Below are positions 42,432 through 50,547 of a DNA stretch of 64,000 bases, piece by piece. A program made the translations under genes and the position numbers. Numbering within the stretch: position 1 is the first letter of the stretch; every line of letters begins with the position of its first letter. Location: contig DBGCOP010000002.1 of the NCBI GenBank assembly GCA_048360435.1, forward strand, positions 62,001 through 126,000, read 5' to 3'. The notes under the pieces were generated by a model. The model saw only the letters and a list, made by a program, of their open reading frames with translations, was not told the DNA's origin and made no database searches. Source of the stretch: Limenecus sp048360435 (GTDB lineage: Bacteria > Cyanobacteriota > Vampirovibrionia > Gastranaerophilales > Gastranaerophilaceae).

Positions 42432-43808
42432 TTATACATTTGCTGTTTCTTCTTCCTGTGTTTCTTTTTTAGGTGTCATGTGTTCAGGAATAAACCCTGT
42501 GTTAAAGTTACCCGAAATGAACACATCATTTGCAAGAATTTTTTTATGATAAGGAATTGTTGTCTTAATTCCCGTGATTACATATTCATCCAAAGCGCGA
42601 AGCATTCTTTTTCTGGCATCTTCTCTGTCTCTTCCCCATACAATCAACTTGCCAATCATTGAATCATAATAAGGGGGGATTTTATAACCTGTATAAGAAT
42701 GAGAATCAACTCTCACACCAAAACCGCCCGGAGCAATGTATCCTTTAATTTCACCGGGACAAGGCATAAAGTCTTTGTCAGCATCTTCTGCGTTGATACG
42801 ACATTCTATTGCGTGACCTCTGAGTTCAATATCCTCTTGAGTGAAAGAAAGTTTTTCACCTGAAGCAACTCTAATTTGTTCCTTCAATAAATCTACGCTT
42901 GAAATCATTTCAGAAACACAGTGTTCAACTTGAATACGTGTGTTCATCTCCATGAAATACCAGCTTCCGTCATGGTCAAGAAGAAACTCTATTGTGCCTG
43001 CACCCTCATAATTAATTGATTTTGCCGCAGTAACAGCCGCAGCTCCCATAGCTTTTCTTGTTTCTTCATCAATGGCAGGTGAAGGAGCTTCTTCTAAAAG
43101 TTTTTGGTGTCTTCTTTGAACAGAACAGTCACGCTCACCCAGGTGGATTACATTTCCATAGCTGTCAGCAATAATTTGAACTTCAATATGACGGGGATTA
43201 ATAATATATTTTTCAAGGTAAACACCGGCGTTACCAAAAGCATTTTGTGCTTCTGTCTGACAAAGTGTAATTGCTTCTTCAAGTTCATCAGGAGTATTTG
43301 CAATTCTCATGCCCTTGCCGCCGCCGCCTGCTGTGGCTTTAACAATAACAGGATATTTTGCTTTTTCAGCAAATGCTTTCGCCGCTTCCATATCTTCAAC
43401 AAGGTCTGTACCCGGTGTAACAGGCACTCCGTTAGCTGTCATTGTTTTTCTCGCAGTAGCTTTGTCTCCCATTTTTCTCATTGCTTCAGCAGAAGGACCT
43501 ATGAATTTGATTCCATGGTCAGTACAAATGTCTACAAAATCAGAACGTTCTGACATAAAACCATAACCGGGGTGAATTGCATCAGCTCCGCTTGTTAAAG
43601 CTACTGAAATAATAGCAGGAATATTCAAATAGCTTTTTGCACTTTGTGCAGGTCCGATACAATATGCTTCATCAGCAAGACTAACATGCAGTGAATCTGC
43701 ATCAGCCTGTGAATAAACAGCAACTGTTTTTATACCCAATTCTCTGCACGCTCTTATTATTCTGACGGCAATTTCGCCTCTGTTAGCGATTAAAACTTTT
43801 TTTATCAT
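42432..43808 (-). CDS. accC: Acetyl-CoA carboxylase, biotin carboxylase subunit
   Basis: A 458-aa ATP-grasp enzyme that carboxylates biotin on AccB, the first half of malonyl-CoA synthesis. Clear motifs: KVLIANRGEIAVRIIRACRELGI, IHPGYGFMSERSDF, KATAGGGGKGMRIA (ATP loop), EKYIINPRHIEVQIIAD, ERDCSVQRRHQKLLEEAPSP and FMEMNTRIQVEH (catalytic). It is downstream of accB; a terminator hairpin lies between, but accC has its own promoter inside it. Confidence 0.97.
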   Translation of the reverse strand: MIKKVLIANRGEIAVRIIRACRELGIKTVAVYSQADADSLHVSLADEAYCIGPAQSAKSYLNIPAIISVALTSGADAIHPGYGFMSERSDFVDICTDHGIKFIGPSAEAMRKMGDKATARKTMTANGVPVTPGTDLVEDMEAAKAFAEKAKYPVIVKATAGGGGKGMRIANTPDELEEAITLCQTEAQNAFGNAGVYLEKYIINPRHIEVQIIADSYGNVIHLGERDCSVQRRHQKLLEEAPSPAIDEETRKAMGAAAVTAAKSINYEGAGTIEFLLDHDGSWYFMEMNTRIQVEHCVSEMISSVDLLKEQIRVASGEKLSFTQEDIELRGHAIECRINAEDADKDFMPCPGEIKGYIAPGGFGVRVDSHSYTGYKIPPYYDSMIGKLIVWGRDREDARKRMLRALDEYVITGIKTTIPYHKKILANDVFISGNFNTGFIPEHMTPKKETQEEETANV

Positions 43809-43848
43809 ATTATTATTAAATCCCTAAAGTCTGTTTTGATAGTTTAAT

Positions 43849-43877
43849 TTTATACCAAAAACAAAAAAGAGGGTCAA
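43849..43877 (-). promoter_or_regulatory. accC promoter overlapping the accB terminator
   Basis: On the minus strand TTGACC (43877-43872), a 17-bp spacer and TATAAA (43854-43849) make a good sigma70 promoter. The -35 box lies in the right arm of the terminator stem. Confidence 0.65.
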
Positions 43878-43890
43878 AGTTTAACCCTCT
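43863..43890 (-). terminator. Terminator/attenuator between accB and accC
   Basis: AGAGGGT (43868-43874) / ACCCTCT (43884-43890), 9-nt loop, followed on the minus strand by a T6 run. It would reduce read-through from efp-accB into accC. Confidence 0.8.
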
Positions 43891-43916
43891 CTTTGTAAAC
43901 ATTAGTTTATCAAAAA

Positions 43917-44375
43917 TTATTCAACATACATCAAAACTTGACCGTATTCAACAGCTTCACCGTCTTTTACACAAATCTGTGTAACTTTTCCCGAAACTTC
44001 TGATTCAATTTCATTCATCAGTTTCATCGCTTCGATGATACAAACGACTTGACCTGTTGAAACAGTTGCTCCGACTTCAACAAAAGGTTTTGCTCCGGGT
44101 GAAGAAGCCAGATAAAATGTACCAACCATAGGAGAAGTAATAGGCTTGCCTTTCGGAGCTTCTTCTTTCTTCTCTTCAACAGCAGCCGGTGCAGCCGCAG
44201 GAGCAGCAGCAACAGAAGCTTGTACGGTTTGAGGTACAAAAGTTTGTGCTTGTACTACTTCTTTTTCTTTTCTGATAACAATAGCTGATTCTGATTCTTC
44301 AAGAGTTAATTCGGTTAACTCGCTGTCAGAAACCATTTTTACCAGTTTTTCAATATATTCTAAATCGAAATTCAT
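43917..44375 (-). CDS. accB: Biotin carboxyl carrier protein of acetyl-CoA carboxylase
   Basis: A 152-aa carrier. Residues 1-40 form a helical N-terminal part (MNFDLEYIEKLVKMVSDSEL), residues 45-80 an Ala/Pro/Glu linker, and residues 80-152 the biotinyl domain with the acceptor Lys in CIIEAMKLMNEIES and the PMVGTFYLASSPGAKPF thumb. It moves carboxybiotin from AccC to the carboxyltransferase, whose genes are not in the window. It is 16 nt after efp. Confidence 0.96.
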   Translation of the reverse strand: MNFDLEYIEKLVKMVSDSELTELTLEESESAIVIRKEKEVVQAQTFVPQTVQASVAAAPAAAPAAVEEKKEEAPKGKPITSPMVGTFYLASSPGAKPFVEVGATVSTGQVVCIIEAMKLMNEIESEVSGKVTQICVKDGEAVEYGQVLMYVE

Positions 44376-44390
44376 AATTTTTCCTTTTAT

Positions 44391-44948
44391 TTAAACTCTA
44401 TCGAGGTATTCATTTGTTCTTGTATCTACTCTGATTCTGTCTCCGTTAGAAATGAAGAAAGGAACGTTTACAACAGCACCTGTCTCAAGTTTAGCAGGTT
44501 TTGTACCGCCTTGAGCAGTGTTGCCTTTTTCTGCCGGAGGTGTATCAACAACTTCCAATTCAACGTGGTTTGGCATATCAAGACCGATTATTTTACCGTC
44601 ATGAAGAAGAATGTTTACATTCATATTTTCTTTCAAATATTTTACACCATCACCAAGGTGATCATCAGTAACAGCAAGCTGTTCATATGATTCTGTATCC
44701 ATCATTATGTAATCAGAACCTTCTTTATAAAGATATTGCATTTCACGTTTGTCCAGTGTTGCTTTAGCAACTTTTTCACCTGCTCTGAAAGTTTTTTCAA
44801 CAACGTTTCCTGTTTCAACGTTTTTCAGTTTTGTTCTAACAAAAGCAGCGCCTTTGCCCGGTTTTACGTGTAAAAATTCAACAACTGACCACAAGCCGTT
44901 ATCGAGTTCGAGTGTTAATCCTGTTTTTAAATCATTTACTGAAATCAT
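44391..44948 (-). CDS. efp: Elongation factor P
   Basis: A 185-aa tRNA-shaped factor that relieves ribosome stalling at polyproline. It has the three OB-like domains; the modified loop is HVKPGKGAAFVRTKLKN with Lys32 at the tip. The usual ending (GDRIRVDTRTNEYLDRV) is present. No EpmA or other modifying enzyme gene is nearby. It is the first gene of an efp-accB cluster, an order also common in cyanobacteria and Firmicutes. Confidence 0.97.
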   Translation of the reverse strand: MISVNDLKTGLTLELDNGLWSVVEFLHVKPGKGAAFVRTKLKNVETGNVVEKTFRAGEKVAKATLDKREMQYLYKEGSDYIMMDTESYEQLAVTDDHLGDGVKYLKENMNVNILLHDGKIIGLDMPNHVELEVVDTPPAEKGNTAQGGTKPAKLETGAVVNVPFFISNGDRIRVDTRTNEYLDRV

Positions 44949-45060
44949 TAGGTTTTCCTCAATTATTCTGCTGTTTAAAATCTTAACATAAAAAATAAAA
45001 CTTGAAAAATTTTATACTTAATTATAATTAACAAAGTTTATAAAAAGTATAAAAATAGGC

Positions 45061-45072
45061 TAAAATATTTGT
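45061..45072 (+). promoter_or_regulatory. Probable leaderless promoter of folK
   Basis: TAAAAT (45061-45066) ends 6 nt before the ATG at 45073; no SD is present. A weak -35 (TTATAA, 45038-45043) is 17 bp upstream. Confidence 0.4.
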
Positions 45073-45585
45073 ATGGCTATTGCATATTTATGTCTGGGTT
45101 CAAATTTAGGAGACAGAGCCGACTTGATAGAAAAGGCGGTGAATTTGCTTGGTCTTTCACAGAATATAAAAATAATAAGAACTTCTGCACTATATGAAAC
45201 AGAACCCTGGGGAATCAAAGATCAAAACTGGTTTTTGAATATTGCCATTGAAATAAAAACTACACTCAACCCGCAAGAACTTTTAAAAAAATGTAATGAA
45301 GTAGAAAAAATTTTGGGAAGAAACCGTAACGAAGAAATCCGCTGGGGAGAAAGATGCGTTGATATCGACATAATTTTTTATGATAAAGAAATAATTGATT
45401 CCGAAAATTTGACAATTCCTCACAAACAAATGCACAAAAGAGCTTTTGTTCTCATTCCTCTTTTAGAATTAATTCCTGATTTTGTTCATCCTATAATAAA
45501 CAAAACTGTCTCTGATTTATATGAAGATCTCGAAGACGTTGAAGAAGTTTTTTTGTATGGAACAAGAACTGATGAACAAAACTAA
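45073..45585 (+). CDS. folK: 7,8-dihydro-6-hydroxymethylpterin pyrophosphokinase
   Basis: A 170-aa folate-pathway enzyme that pyrophosphorylates 6-hydroxymethyl-dihydropterin. Seen: MAIAYLCLGSNLGDRADLIEKAV, TSALYETEPWGIKDQNWFLNIAIEI, ILGRNRNEEIRWGERCVDIDIIFYD (Mg-binding Asp pair) and LTIPHKQMHKRAFVLIPLLEL. It overlaps the next gene by 14 bp, and other folate genes are absent. It is divergent from efp. Confidence 0.95.
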   Translation: MAIAYLCLGSNLGDRADLIEKAVNLLGLSQNIKIIRTSALYETEPWGIKDQNWFLNIAIEIKTTLNPQELLKKCNEVEKILGRNRNEEIRWGERCVDIDIIFYDKEIIDSENLTIPHKQMHKRAFVLIPLLELIPDFVHPIINKTVSDLYEDLEDVEEVFLYGTRTDEQN

Positions 45586-46786
45586 AATAGCCATAATAGG
45601 CGGAGGCCCTGCCGGTGTAATGTGTGCAATAAAAGCAGCAGAAAACCCCGATAATGAAATATATTTATTTGATAAAGGTATAATCCTTAATACACTTCTG
45701 CCAACAGGAGGCGGAAGATGCAATCTTGCTTATTGTGAATTTGATTTTAAAGAACTTGCAAAATTCTATCCCAGAGGAGAAAAGTTTCTTTATTCTGTTT
45801 TTTCAAAATTTTCAACATCTGATACACTTGAATTTTTCAAAAACATAGGGGTTGATACTTACACTCAAAGTGACAATAGAATTTTTCCTGTTTCTGATTC
45901 ATCAAAAGAGGTAAAAAATGCACTAATAAAAAAAATAGCGCAGTTTGAACAAAAAAATATAAAAAAATGTTTTGAACAGGTTATCGACATAAAAAAAACG
46001 GCAGACGGTTATTCTCTAAAAACAAATAAAAAAGCTCACAAATTTAACAAAGTTGTAATATCAACAGGAGGTAGAGGCAACGGTCAAAAACTTGCAAAAA
46101 ATCTCGGTCACAATATTACACCAATGAAACCGGCTTTGTGTTCTCTTGTTACTCAAGAAAAGGAATTTTCATCAATTGCAGGCATAAGTTTGAAAAATAT
46201 ATCAGCAGAAGTTTTTTTTGAAAAAGAAAAAATAAAAACATTATACGGAGATTTTTTATTCACACACAAAGGAATTTCAGGGCCTTTAGTTTACAAAATA
46301 TCTTCTTATTGTGCATTTATTGATTTTTCACAACAAAAACCGCTAAAAATAATATTAAATATAGTTAATAAAAGTTTTGAACAATTTGATGAAGAATTTT
46401 TAACAGCATTAAAAAACGCTCCTCAAAAAGAATCAGTTAATGTTCTTTCGGAATTTTTACCTAAAAATTTGTCATATTGTATTTTTGAAAAATTAAAAAT
46501 AAATACAAAAACAAAAGCAGGACAGCTGACAAAAAAAGAAAGAGAAGAAATTTCAAAAACAGTTACACAATTTTGTTTTAATGCAATTAATACCGTTAGT
46601 GGTGAAGAAATTGTTACCGCAGGAGGGATAGACCTGAAGGAAGTAAATTCAAAAACAATGGAATCAAAATTGATTGAGGGTTTATATTTTTGCGGAGAAG
46701 TACTGGATATAGACGGATTGACAGGAGGTTTTAATTTACAAAACTGCTGGTCAACAGGATACATAGCAGGATGTTCTCTTCTTTAG
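45572..46786 (+). CDS. HI0933/YhiN-family FAD-dependent oxidoreductase
   Basis: A 404-aa flavoprotein. The Rossmann FAD motif is KIAIIGGGPAGVMCAIKAAE, then LPTGGGRCNLAYCEFDF, NRIFPVSDSS, VVISTGGRGNGQKLAKNLGH, DFLFTHKGISGPLVYKIS and the C-terminal FAD signature ITAGGIDLKEVN-like VTAGGIDLKEVN with LYFCGEVLDIDGLTGGFNLQ. The substrate is unknown for this family. The start is ATG 45572, which puts the FAD motif near the N-terminus; ATG 45521 would extend deep into folK. Confidence 0.93.
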   Translation: MNKTKIAIIGGGPAGVMCAIKAAENPDNEIYLFDKGIILNTLLPTGGGRCNLAYCEFDFKELAKFYPRGEKFLYSVFSKFSTSDTLEFFKNIGVDTYTQSDNRIFPVSDSSKEVKNALIKKIAQFEQKNIKKCFEQVIDIKKTADGYSLKTNKKAHKFNKVVISTGGRGNGQKLAKNLGHNITPMKPALCSLVTQEKEFSSIAGISLKNISAEVFFEKEKIKTLYGDFLFTHKGISGPLVYKISSYCAFIDFSQQKPLKIILNIVNKSFEQFDEEFLTALKNAPQKESVNVLSEFLPKNLSYCIFEKLKINTKTKAGQLTKKEREEISKTVTQFCFNAINTVSGEEIVTAGGIDLKEVNSKTMESKLIEGLYFCGEVLDIDGLTGGFNLQNCWSTGYIAGCSLL

Positions 46787-46790
46787 TTTA

Positions 46791-46831
46791 AAAAATTAAG
46801 AGCCCTCCAACACCTTGGTGTCTTCGGGCTC
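46791..46831 (-). terminator. Flagellin terminator
   Basis: GAGCCC (46800-46805) / GGGCTC (46826-46831) with an inner ACACC-TT-GGTGT stem. On the minus strand it is followed by TTAATTTTTT. It sits between the convergent flavoprotein and flagellin genes. Confidence 0.8.
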
Positions 46832-46871
46832 AGAAAGAAGTATTGTAAAGAATAAAATTTTATTAGTTTGA

Positions 46872-47786
46872 TTAACCTTGAACAAGGCTGATTGCAATCT
46901 GAGGCAATGCGTTTGCTTGTACCAACAAAGCAGATGAAGTTTGTTGAAGAATTTGAGCTTTTGTATAGTTTGCAGATTCTTCGGCAATATCAGCATCCAT
47001 GATTGTTGACTTTGCAGCTGTGTTGTTTTCAATTGTTGTTGTGATAGATGTAGCAGCTGCATCAAGTCTGTTCATAACAGCACCAATTGTTGCCTTGTTT
47101 GTTGAAATAGTATCAATTGCAGTATCAACAATAGAAATATATCTTGCTGCTGCTGAAGCTACTGCAAATGCCGCTTCAACGTTTTCACCAAGACCTTTTG
47201 AATAGTCGATTGCAGTTGTACCAGCATCACCGACTGTTGTATTAGCACCAAGAGTATTCTGATCCATTTTTGCAAACATTGATTTATCTATTGTAATAGA
47301 GTTGTTTGCTGCTTCGGCATTGGCACCAACCTGAAGTCTCAAGCCTTCATTAGCAAGTTTACTTGTTCCGTCTAACAGTTTCAAGCCGTTGAAGTTTGAC
47401 GCACCAGCAATTCTGTCTATTTCAGCCAAACGAGCGGTAACTTCGTCTTGCATTGCTTTCATAGCACTTTCATCATAGATACTGTTAGCGGCTTGAGCAG
47501 CCAGGTCTCTGATACGGTTTAAGTTGTCTAAGATAACATCAAGGTCACCTTCTAATGTAGACAATACGTTATTCCCTGTTTCTATATTTGCTTTCGCAAC
47601 TTTTGAACCCCTAATTTGTGTTTCGAGACCTGTTGCTACATACAAGCCGGCAGCATCATCTGCTGCTCTGTTTACTTTGTAACCTGTTGACATTCTTTCA
47701 AGTGCAGAGTTCAAAGAATTTGTTGCATTTGTCAAGTTTTTTTGCGTTTTTAACGCAGTAATGTTTGTGTTTACAATAATAGCCAT
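46872..47786 (-). CDS. fliC: Flagellin
   Basis: A 304-aa filament subunit. The conserved N-terminus (MAIIVNTNITALKTQKNLTN, then ALERMSTGYKVNRAADDAAGLYVATGLETQIRG) and C-terminus (MDADIAEESANYTKAQILQQTSSALLVQANALPQIAISLV) flank a short variable D2/D3 region (about residues 150-200), so the filament is thin and simple. The SD AAAGGAGC is strong. It is an isolated gene with a 320-bp upstream region, apart from the flagellar operon at 15-24 kb. Confidence 0.96.
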   Translation of the reverse strand: MAIIVNTNITALKTQKNLTNATNSLNSALERMSTGYKVNRAADDAAGLYVATGLETQIRGSKVAKANIETGNNVLSTLEGDLDVILDNLNRIRDLAAQAANSIYDESAMKAMQDEVTARLAEIDRIAGASNFNGLKLLDGTSKLANEGLRLQVGANAEAANNSITIDKSMFAKMDQNTLGANTTVGDAGTTAIDYSKGLGENVEAAFAVASAAARYISIVDTAIDTISTNKATIGAVMNRLDAAATSITTTIENNTAAKSTIMDADIAEESANYTKAQILQQTSSALLVQANALPQIAISLVQG

Positions 47787-48106
47787 GGTGATAGCTCCTT
47801 TCTGAGAGTCAATAATTACTTCCGTGTATACTCTTTACAATTTCTTAAAAGCCTCTATTCCTTTGCTGATAAAAGCAAACAAAATTTACAGGCTTTAAAA
47901 ACCTTGTTATTAGTATTTCTTGGGGATGGCTTATCCTTTACACATACATACTACGGTCTTTTCAGACATTTCCGTATTCACAAAAAGTTAGAAATTTACA
48001 TAACTAAAGTATGGTTTTTGTTTTTTCTAAAAAATTTCCATGCTTAATTTATTTTATTCAGTTTTGGTATAAAATATTTTTAAGAAACAAAACACAGGTC
48101 ACACCA
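47787..48106 (-). promoter_or_regulatory. Flagellin upstream region with structured leader
   Basis: A 320-bp gap. In the flagellin leader, AAAGCCT (47848-47854) / AGGCTTT (47890-47896) encloses a second stem, TTTGCT (47862-47867) / AGCAAA (47874-47879). A GGA lies in the left arm's internal loop and another at the SD, which is reminiscent of CsrA control. No sigma28 consensus was found. The right end (48050-48106) holds a TATAAAAT box for the plus-strand gene that follows. Confidence 0.45.
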
Positions 48107-49327
48107 TTGAAAAATAACATCATTCTAATTTGTAATGACGAAAAAAAAACAGAAGAAATAAAATCCAAAATCCTTCTGTTGAGAAATATTGACAATTTTT
48201 GTGCAATAAAAGAAGAAAATTGTTTTGAATTTATTAAAGAAAAAAAACCTGTATTAATAATATTTCACTGTGCAGAAAACAGTGAAGAGCTTTTGAATTT
48301 GACAGGAAAAATCAAACAAAATCATGATTTAAAAACCTGTTCGATAATAGCTGTTTTTGACTATATTGACGAAAATGTTCTTTGCACTGCTTTTGAAAAA
48401 GGAATAACTGATTTTCTTTTAACAAATTCAACTGATTCGGAATTTACAATCAGAACAATATGGTGCTTACAAAAAAGAGAAAATTCATACGAATCTGAAA
48501 ACAAGAAAGACATCCTTTCTCAATTAAAAATTCTTGATAAAAAGAACCACGTTTATACAGAAAATTACACTTATACAATATTAAAAGAAGAAAGTAAAAA
48601 AGAATGGGGAACATTTGTTGTTCTGGCACCTGACATAAATGTCAGAAGCAAACTGTCTCCCGATTCTTTAATGAACACAATCAAAAAAAATGTGCGTTCC
48701 TGTGACATTCTTGGATATGCAACGGATTTTAAGATATATTTATGGTTTAAGCAGACAGAAAAAGAAAATGTTTTAAAAGTTTTGGAAAAAATACAAAAAA
48801 TTTTAACCTCAAATTTTTCTATATCAGCCGGCTACATAGAAACAAAAGACATTGCTTTTGACAAAGCTGAAGAAATGGCAAACAATGCTCTATCCAAAGC
48901 GCTGCTAAAAGGTAACTGTTTTATTTATGCAAAAGAACCAAAGAAAAAAGAAATAAACCTTGATGTAAACGTCAAAAACTTCAAACTTCACAAAGAAAAT
49001 CTTGTAAAAAAACTGGAAAAAATTCTTTCTCCTCTTTTTTATCAGACCCAAAAAAGAATAGAAGAAAAACTTTTTGAAACAAAAATTACACAAACAGTAG
49101 ATGAAGAAAAAAGCACATTTACTCTTGAAAATGAAAAAGGAAAAAGCTCTTTTACAGTGAGCTGTCCCGGTTATACAAAAATAAATATAGAAATAATTCA
49201 TGATATAAAAAACAGTGAATTAAAAGCAGAAAAACTTTTTGTTGATAAAGAAGAAATCAATGAAGAAAAAATAGAATATCTTCTTGATTCTTTTATAAAA
49301 CACTTTCAAAATTACATTAATAATTGA
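48107..49327 (+). CDS. Receiver-like plus degenerate GGDEF-type signalling protein
   Basis: With the TTG start at 48107 (AGGT 7 nt upstream) the protein is 406 aa. Residues 1-115 resemble a receiver fold (NNIILICNDEKKTEEIKSKI; KPVLIIFHC; SIIAVFDYIDE; GITDFLLTN), but the phospho-Asp position is not convincing. Residues 165-295 resemble a diguanylate cyclase domain without a GGDEF motif (TFVVLAPDINVRSKLSPDSL, then CDILGYATDFKIYLWFKQT, SISAGYIE, AEEMANNALSKAL), so it is probably inactive as a cyclase and may bind a ligand. The C-terminal 110 residues are Lys/Glu-rich and unknown. ATG 48011 would translate through the promoter-like region. Confidence 0.6.
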   Translation: MKNNIILICNDEKKTEEIKSKILLLRNIDNFCAIKEENCFEFIKEKKPVLIIFHCAENSEELLNLTGKIKQNHDLKTCSIIAVFDYIDENVLCTAFEKGITDFLLTNSTDSEFTIRTIWCLQKRENSYESENKKDILSQLKILDKKNHVYTENYTYTILKEESKKEWGTFVVLAPDINVRSKLSPDSLMNTIKKNVRSCDILGYATDFKIYLWFKQTEKENVLKVLEKIQKILTSNFSISAGYIETKDIAFDKAEEMANNALSKALLKGNCFIYAKEPKKKEINLDVNVKNFKLHKENLVKKLEKILSPLFYQTQKRIEEKLFETKITQTVDEEKSTFTLENEKGKSSFTVSCPGYTKINIEIIHDIKNSELKAEKLFVDKEEINEEKIEYLLDSFIKHFQNYINN

Positions 49328-49345
49328 ACAAAATAGGAGACTTTT

Positions 49346-49888
49346 ATGACAATAGATATAATTGCACAAAACTCGGCATTTTTATTCATAGATGTTCAAG
49401 AAAAACTTGTAGGAATGCTAAGAAAAGATACATGCGCAAAAAAATCAGAAATTCTAGCAAGAACAGCAAAAGTTTTGAACATAAAAACAATTTTGACAGA
49501 ACAATATCCCAAAGGACTGGGTTCAACAATCCCTTCCGTAAAATACAGTGTACCTGACAGTGCAAAATATTTTGAAAAAACAAGTTTTAATGCTCTTCTT
49601 ACAGAAGGTGTTAAAGAAGCTCTTGAAGGTTCAAAAAACATTTTTATTTTTGGCATAGAAACACACATCTGTGTTTATCAAACAACACTTGCACTTCTTG
49701 AAAAAGGTTTCAATGTTTTTGTTGTAAAAGATGCCTGTGCTTCACGTGAAACAGACGAATTCAAAGCAGGAATAAATCTTATGGAAAAAGAAGGTGCAAA
49801 AATCCTAACAACAGAAATGGTTATTTTTGAACTTCTTAAATCATCACAACATCCAAATTTCAAAGAAATTCAGGCTTTTATAAAATAA
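49346..49888 (+). CDS. Isochorismatase-family cysteine hydrolase
   Basis: A 180-aa hydrolase with the catalytic triad Asp16 (AFLFIDVQEKL), Lys78 (YFEKTSFNALL) and Cys109 (IFGIETHICVYQTTLALLEKG). The family includes nicotinamidases, isochorismatases and YcaC-like enzymes; the substrate is not evident. Length matches the short YcaC-type members. SD GGAG. It is followed 1 nt later by a 99-aa unknown gene. Confidence 0.9.
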   Translation: MTIDIIAQNSAFLFIDVQEKLVGMLRKDTCAKKSEILARTAKVLNIKTILTEQYPKGLGSTIPSVKYSVPDSAKYFEKTSFNALLTEGVKEALEGSKNIFIFGIETHICVYQTTLALLEKGFNVFVVKDACASRETDEFKAGINLMEKEGAKILTTEMVIFELLKSSQHPNFKEIQAFIK

Positions 49889-49889
49889 A

Positions 49890-50189
49890 ATGATATTACA
49901 AGATTTTTCAGATTTTTTAAAACAAAATGAAGAGAAACCCTCAGTTTCTCTTCTGTATATATGGCTGAAACTCAAAATAGAATCACCTGCAAAAACAAAC
50001 GTAGACAGAATTCTACAAAAAGAAATATATATAGCAAAAAATAAAGCAGGCAATTTTCTTTTTATCGGAAAATCTTCGTCAGGAAGAAAACTTCTGGAAA
50101 GTTTATACAACTTTGCACTAAGTTTTGAACAGCAAAAAATGGCAAGGTGGATTCATCAACAAAAAGCTAATGATTTTAAAAATTGTTAA
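49890..50189 (+). CDS. Unknown 99-aa protein
   Basis: A 99-aa basic protein: MILQDFSDFLKQNEEKPSVS, LLYIWLKLKIESPAKTNVDR, a beta-rich middle (GNFLFIGKSSSGRKLLESLY) and a helical end. It starts one base after the isochorismatase stop, so the two are likely co-expressed. It ends before a strong terminator and the probable replication origin. No family recognised. Confidence 0.6.
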   Translation: MILQDFSDFLKQNEEKPSVSLLYIWLKLKIESPAKTNVDRILQKEIYIAKNKAGNFLFIGKSSSGRKLLESLYNFALSFEQQKMARWIHQQKANDFKNC

Positions 50190-50209
50190 AATATTGTAAA
50201 AATAAGACT

Positions 50210-50237
50210 TTCGGCATGGTTCCATGCCGAATTTTTG
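50210..50237 (+). terminator. Strong terminator upstream of the origin-like region
   Basis: TTCGGCATGG (50210-50219) / CCATGCCGAA (50222-50231), a 10-bp perfect stem, followed by TTTTT. Confidence 0.92.
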
Positions 50238-50239
50238 TA

Positions 50240-50547
50240 TTAACATGATAAACTTTGTCTGTATAAAACCTGTTCAAAACTTTTCAATAAATGTATAAAC
50301 TTATATAAAAAATTGATAGTTTTATACAATTCAAAATAAAAACAAAAAGTTATTGAAAATTATGAAACAGTTTTCTACAAAAAATTAACATAGTTATGAA
50401 CAAGTTTTGTGCTTTATATTGTTTAGTTTATAATAGTTTTATACAGAAATTATCGTCTTTATTATCTGTTATTATTTATTTTATTTATTTATATATTAAA
50501 TTATAAATAAAAAGGTTAAAAAAACTGTCAGGAGAAAAAATTAAAAT
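50240..50547. other. oriC: Probable replication origin (oriC-like region) upstream of dnaN
   Basis: A non-coding, very AT-rich region. DnaA-box-like 9-mers (consensus TTATCCACA): TTATACAGA (complement of 50258-50266), TTATACATT (complement of 50290-50298), TTATACAAT (50322-50330), TTATGAACA (50394-50402) and TTATACAGA (50439-50447). A stretch of almost pure A/T (50461-50510) could be the unwinding element. dnaN follows. Gene orientation changes near here from mostly minus (34-45 kb) to all plus (48-64 kb). Plus-strand genes left of it have A-rich third codon positions and those to the right T-rich ones. Confidence 0.6.

Noticed and set aside
45521..45571. Upstream ATG for the HI0933-family gene
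   Set aside because: It lies within folK, lacks an SD and adds residues ahead of the FAD motif that the family does not have.
47787..48010. Sigma28 promoter or c-di-GMP riboswitch upstream of flagellin
   Set aside because: No TAAA-N15-GCCGATAA match and no GGGCAAACC/GACGCAAAGCC riboswitch core could be found.
48011..48106. ATG at 48011 as start of the receiver/GGDEF-like gene
   Set aside because: It would translate through a promoter-like TATAAAAT box and add a hydrophobic tail-like segment; TTG 48107 has an SD and begins at the domain edge.
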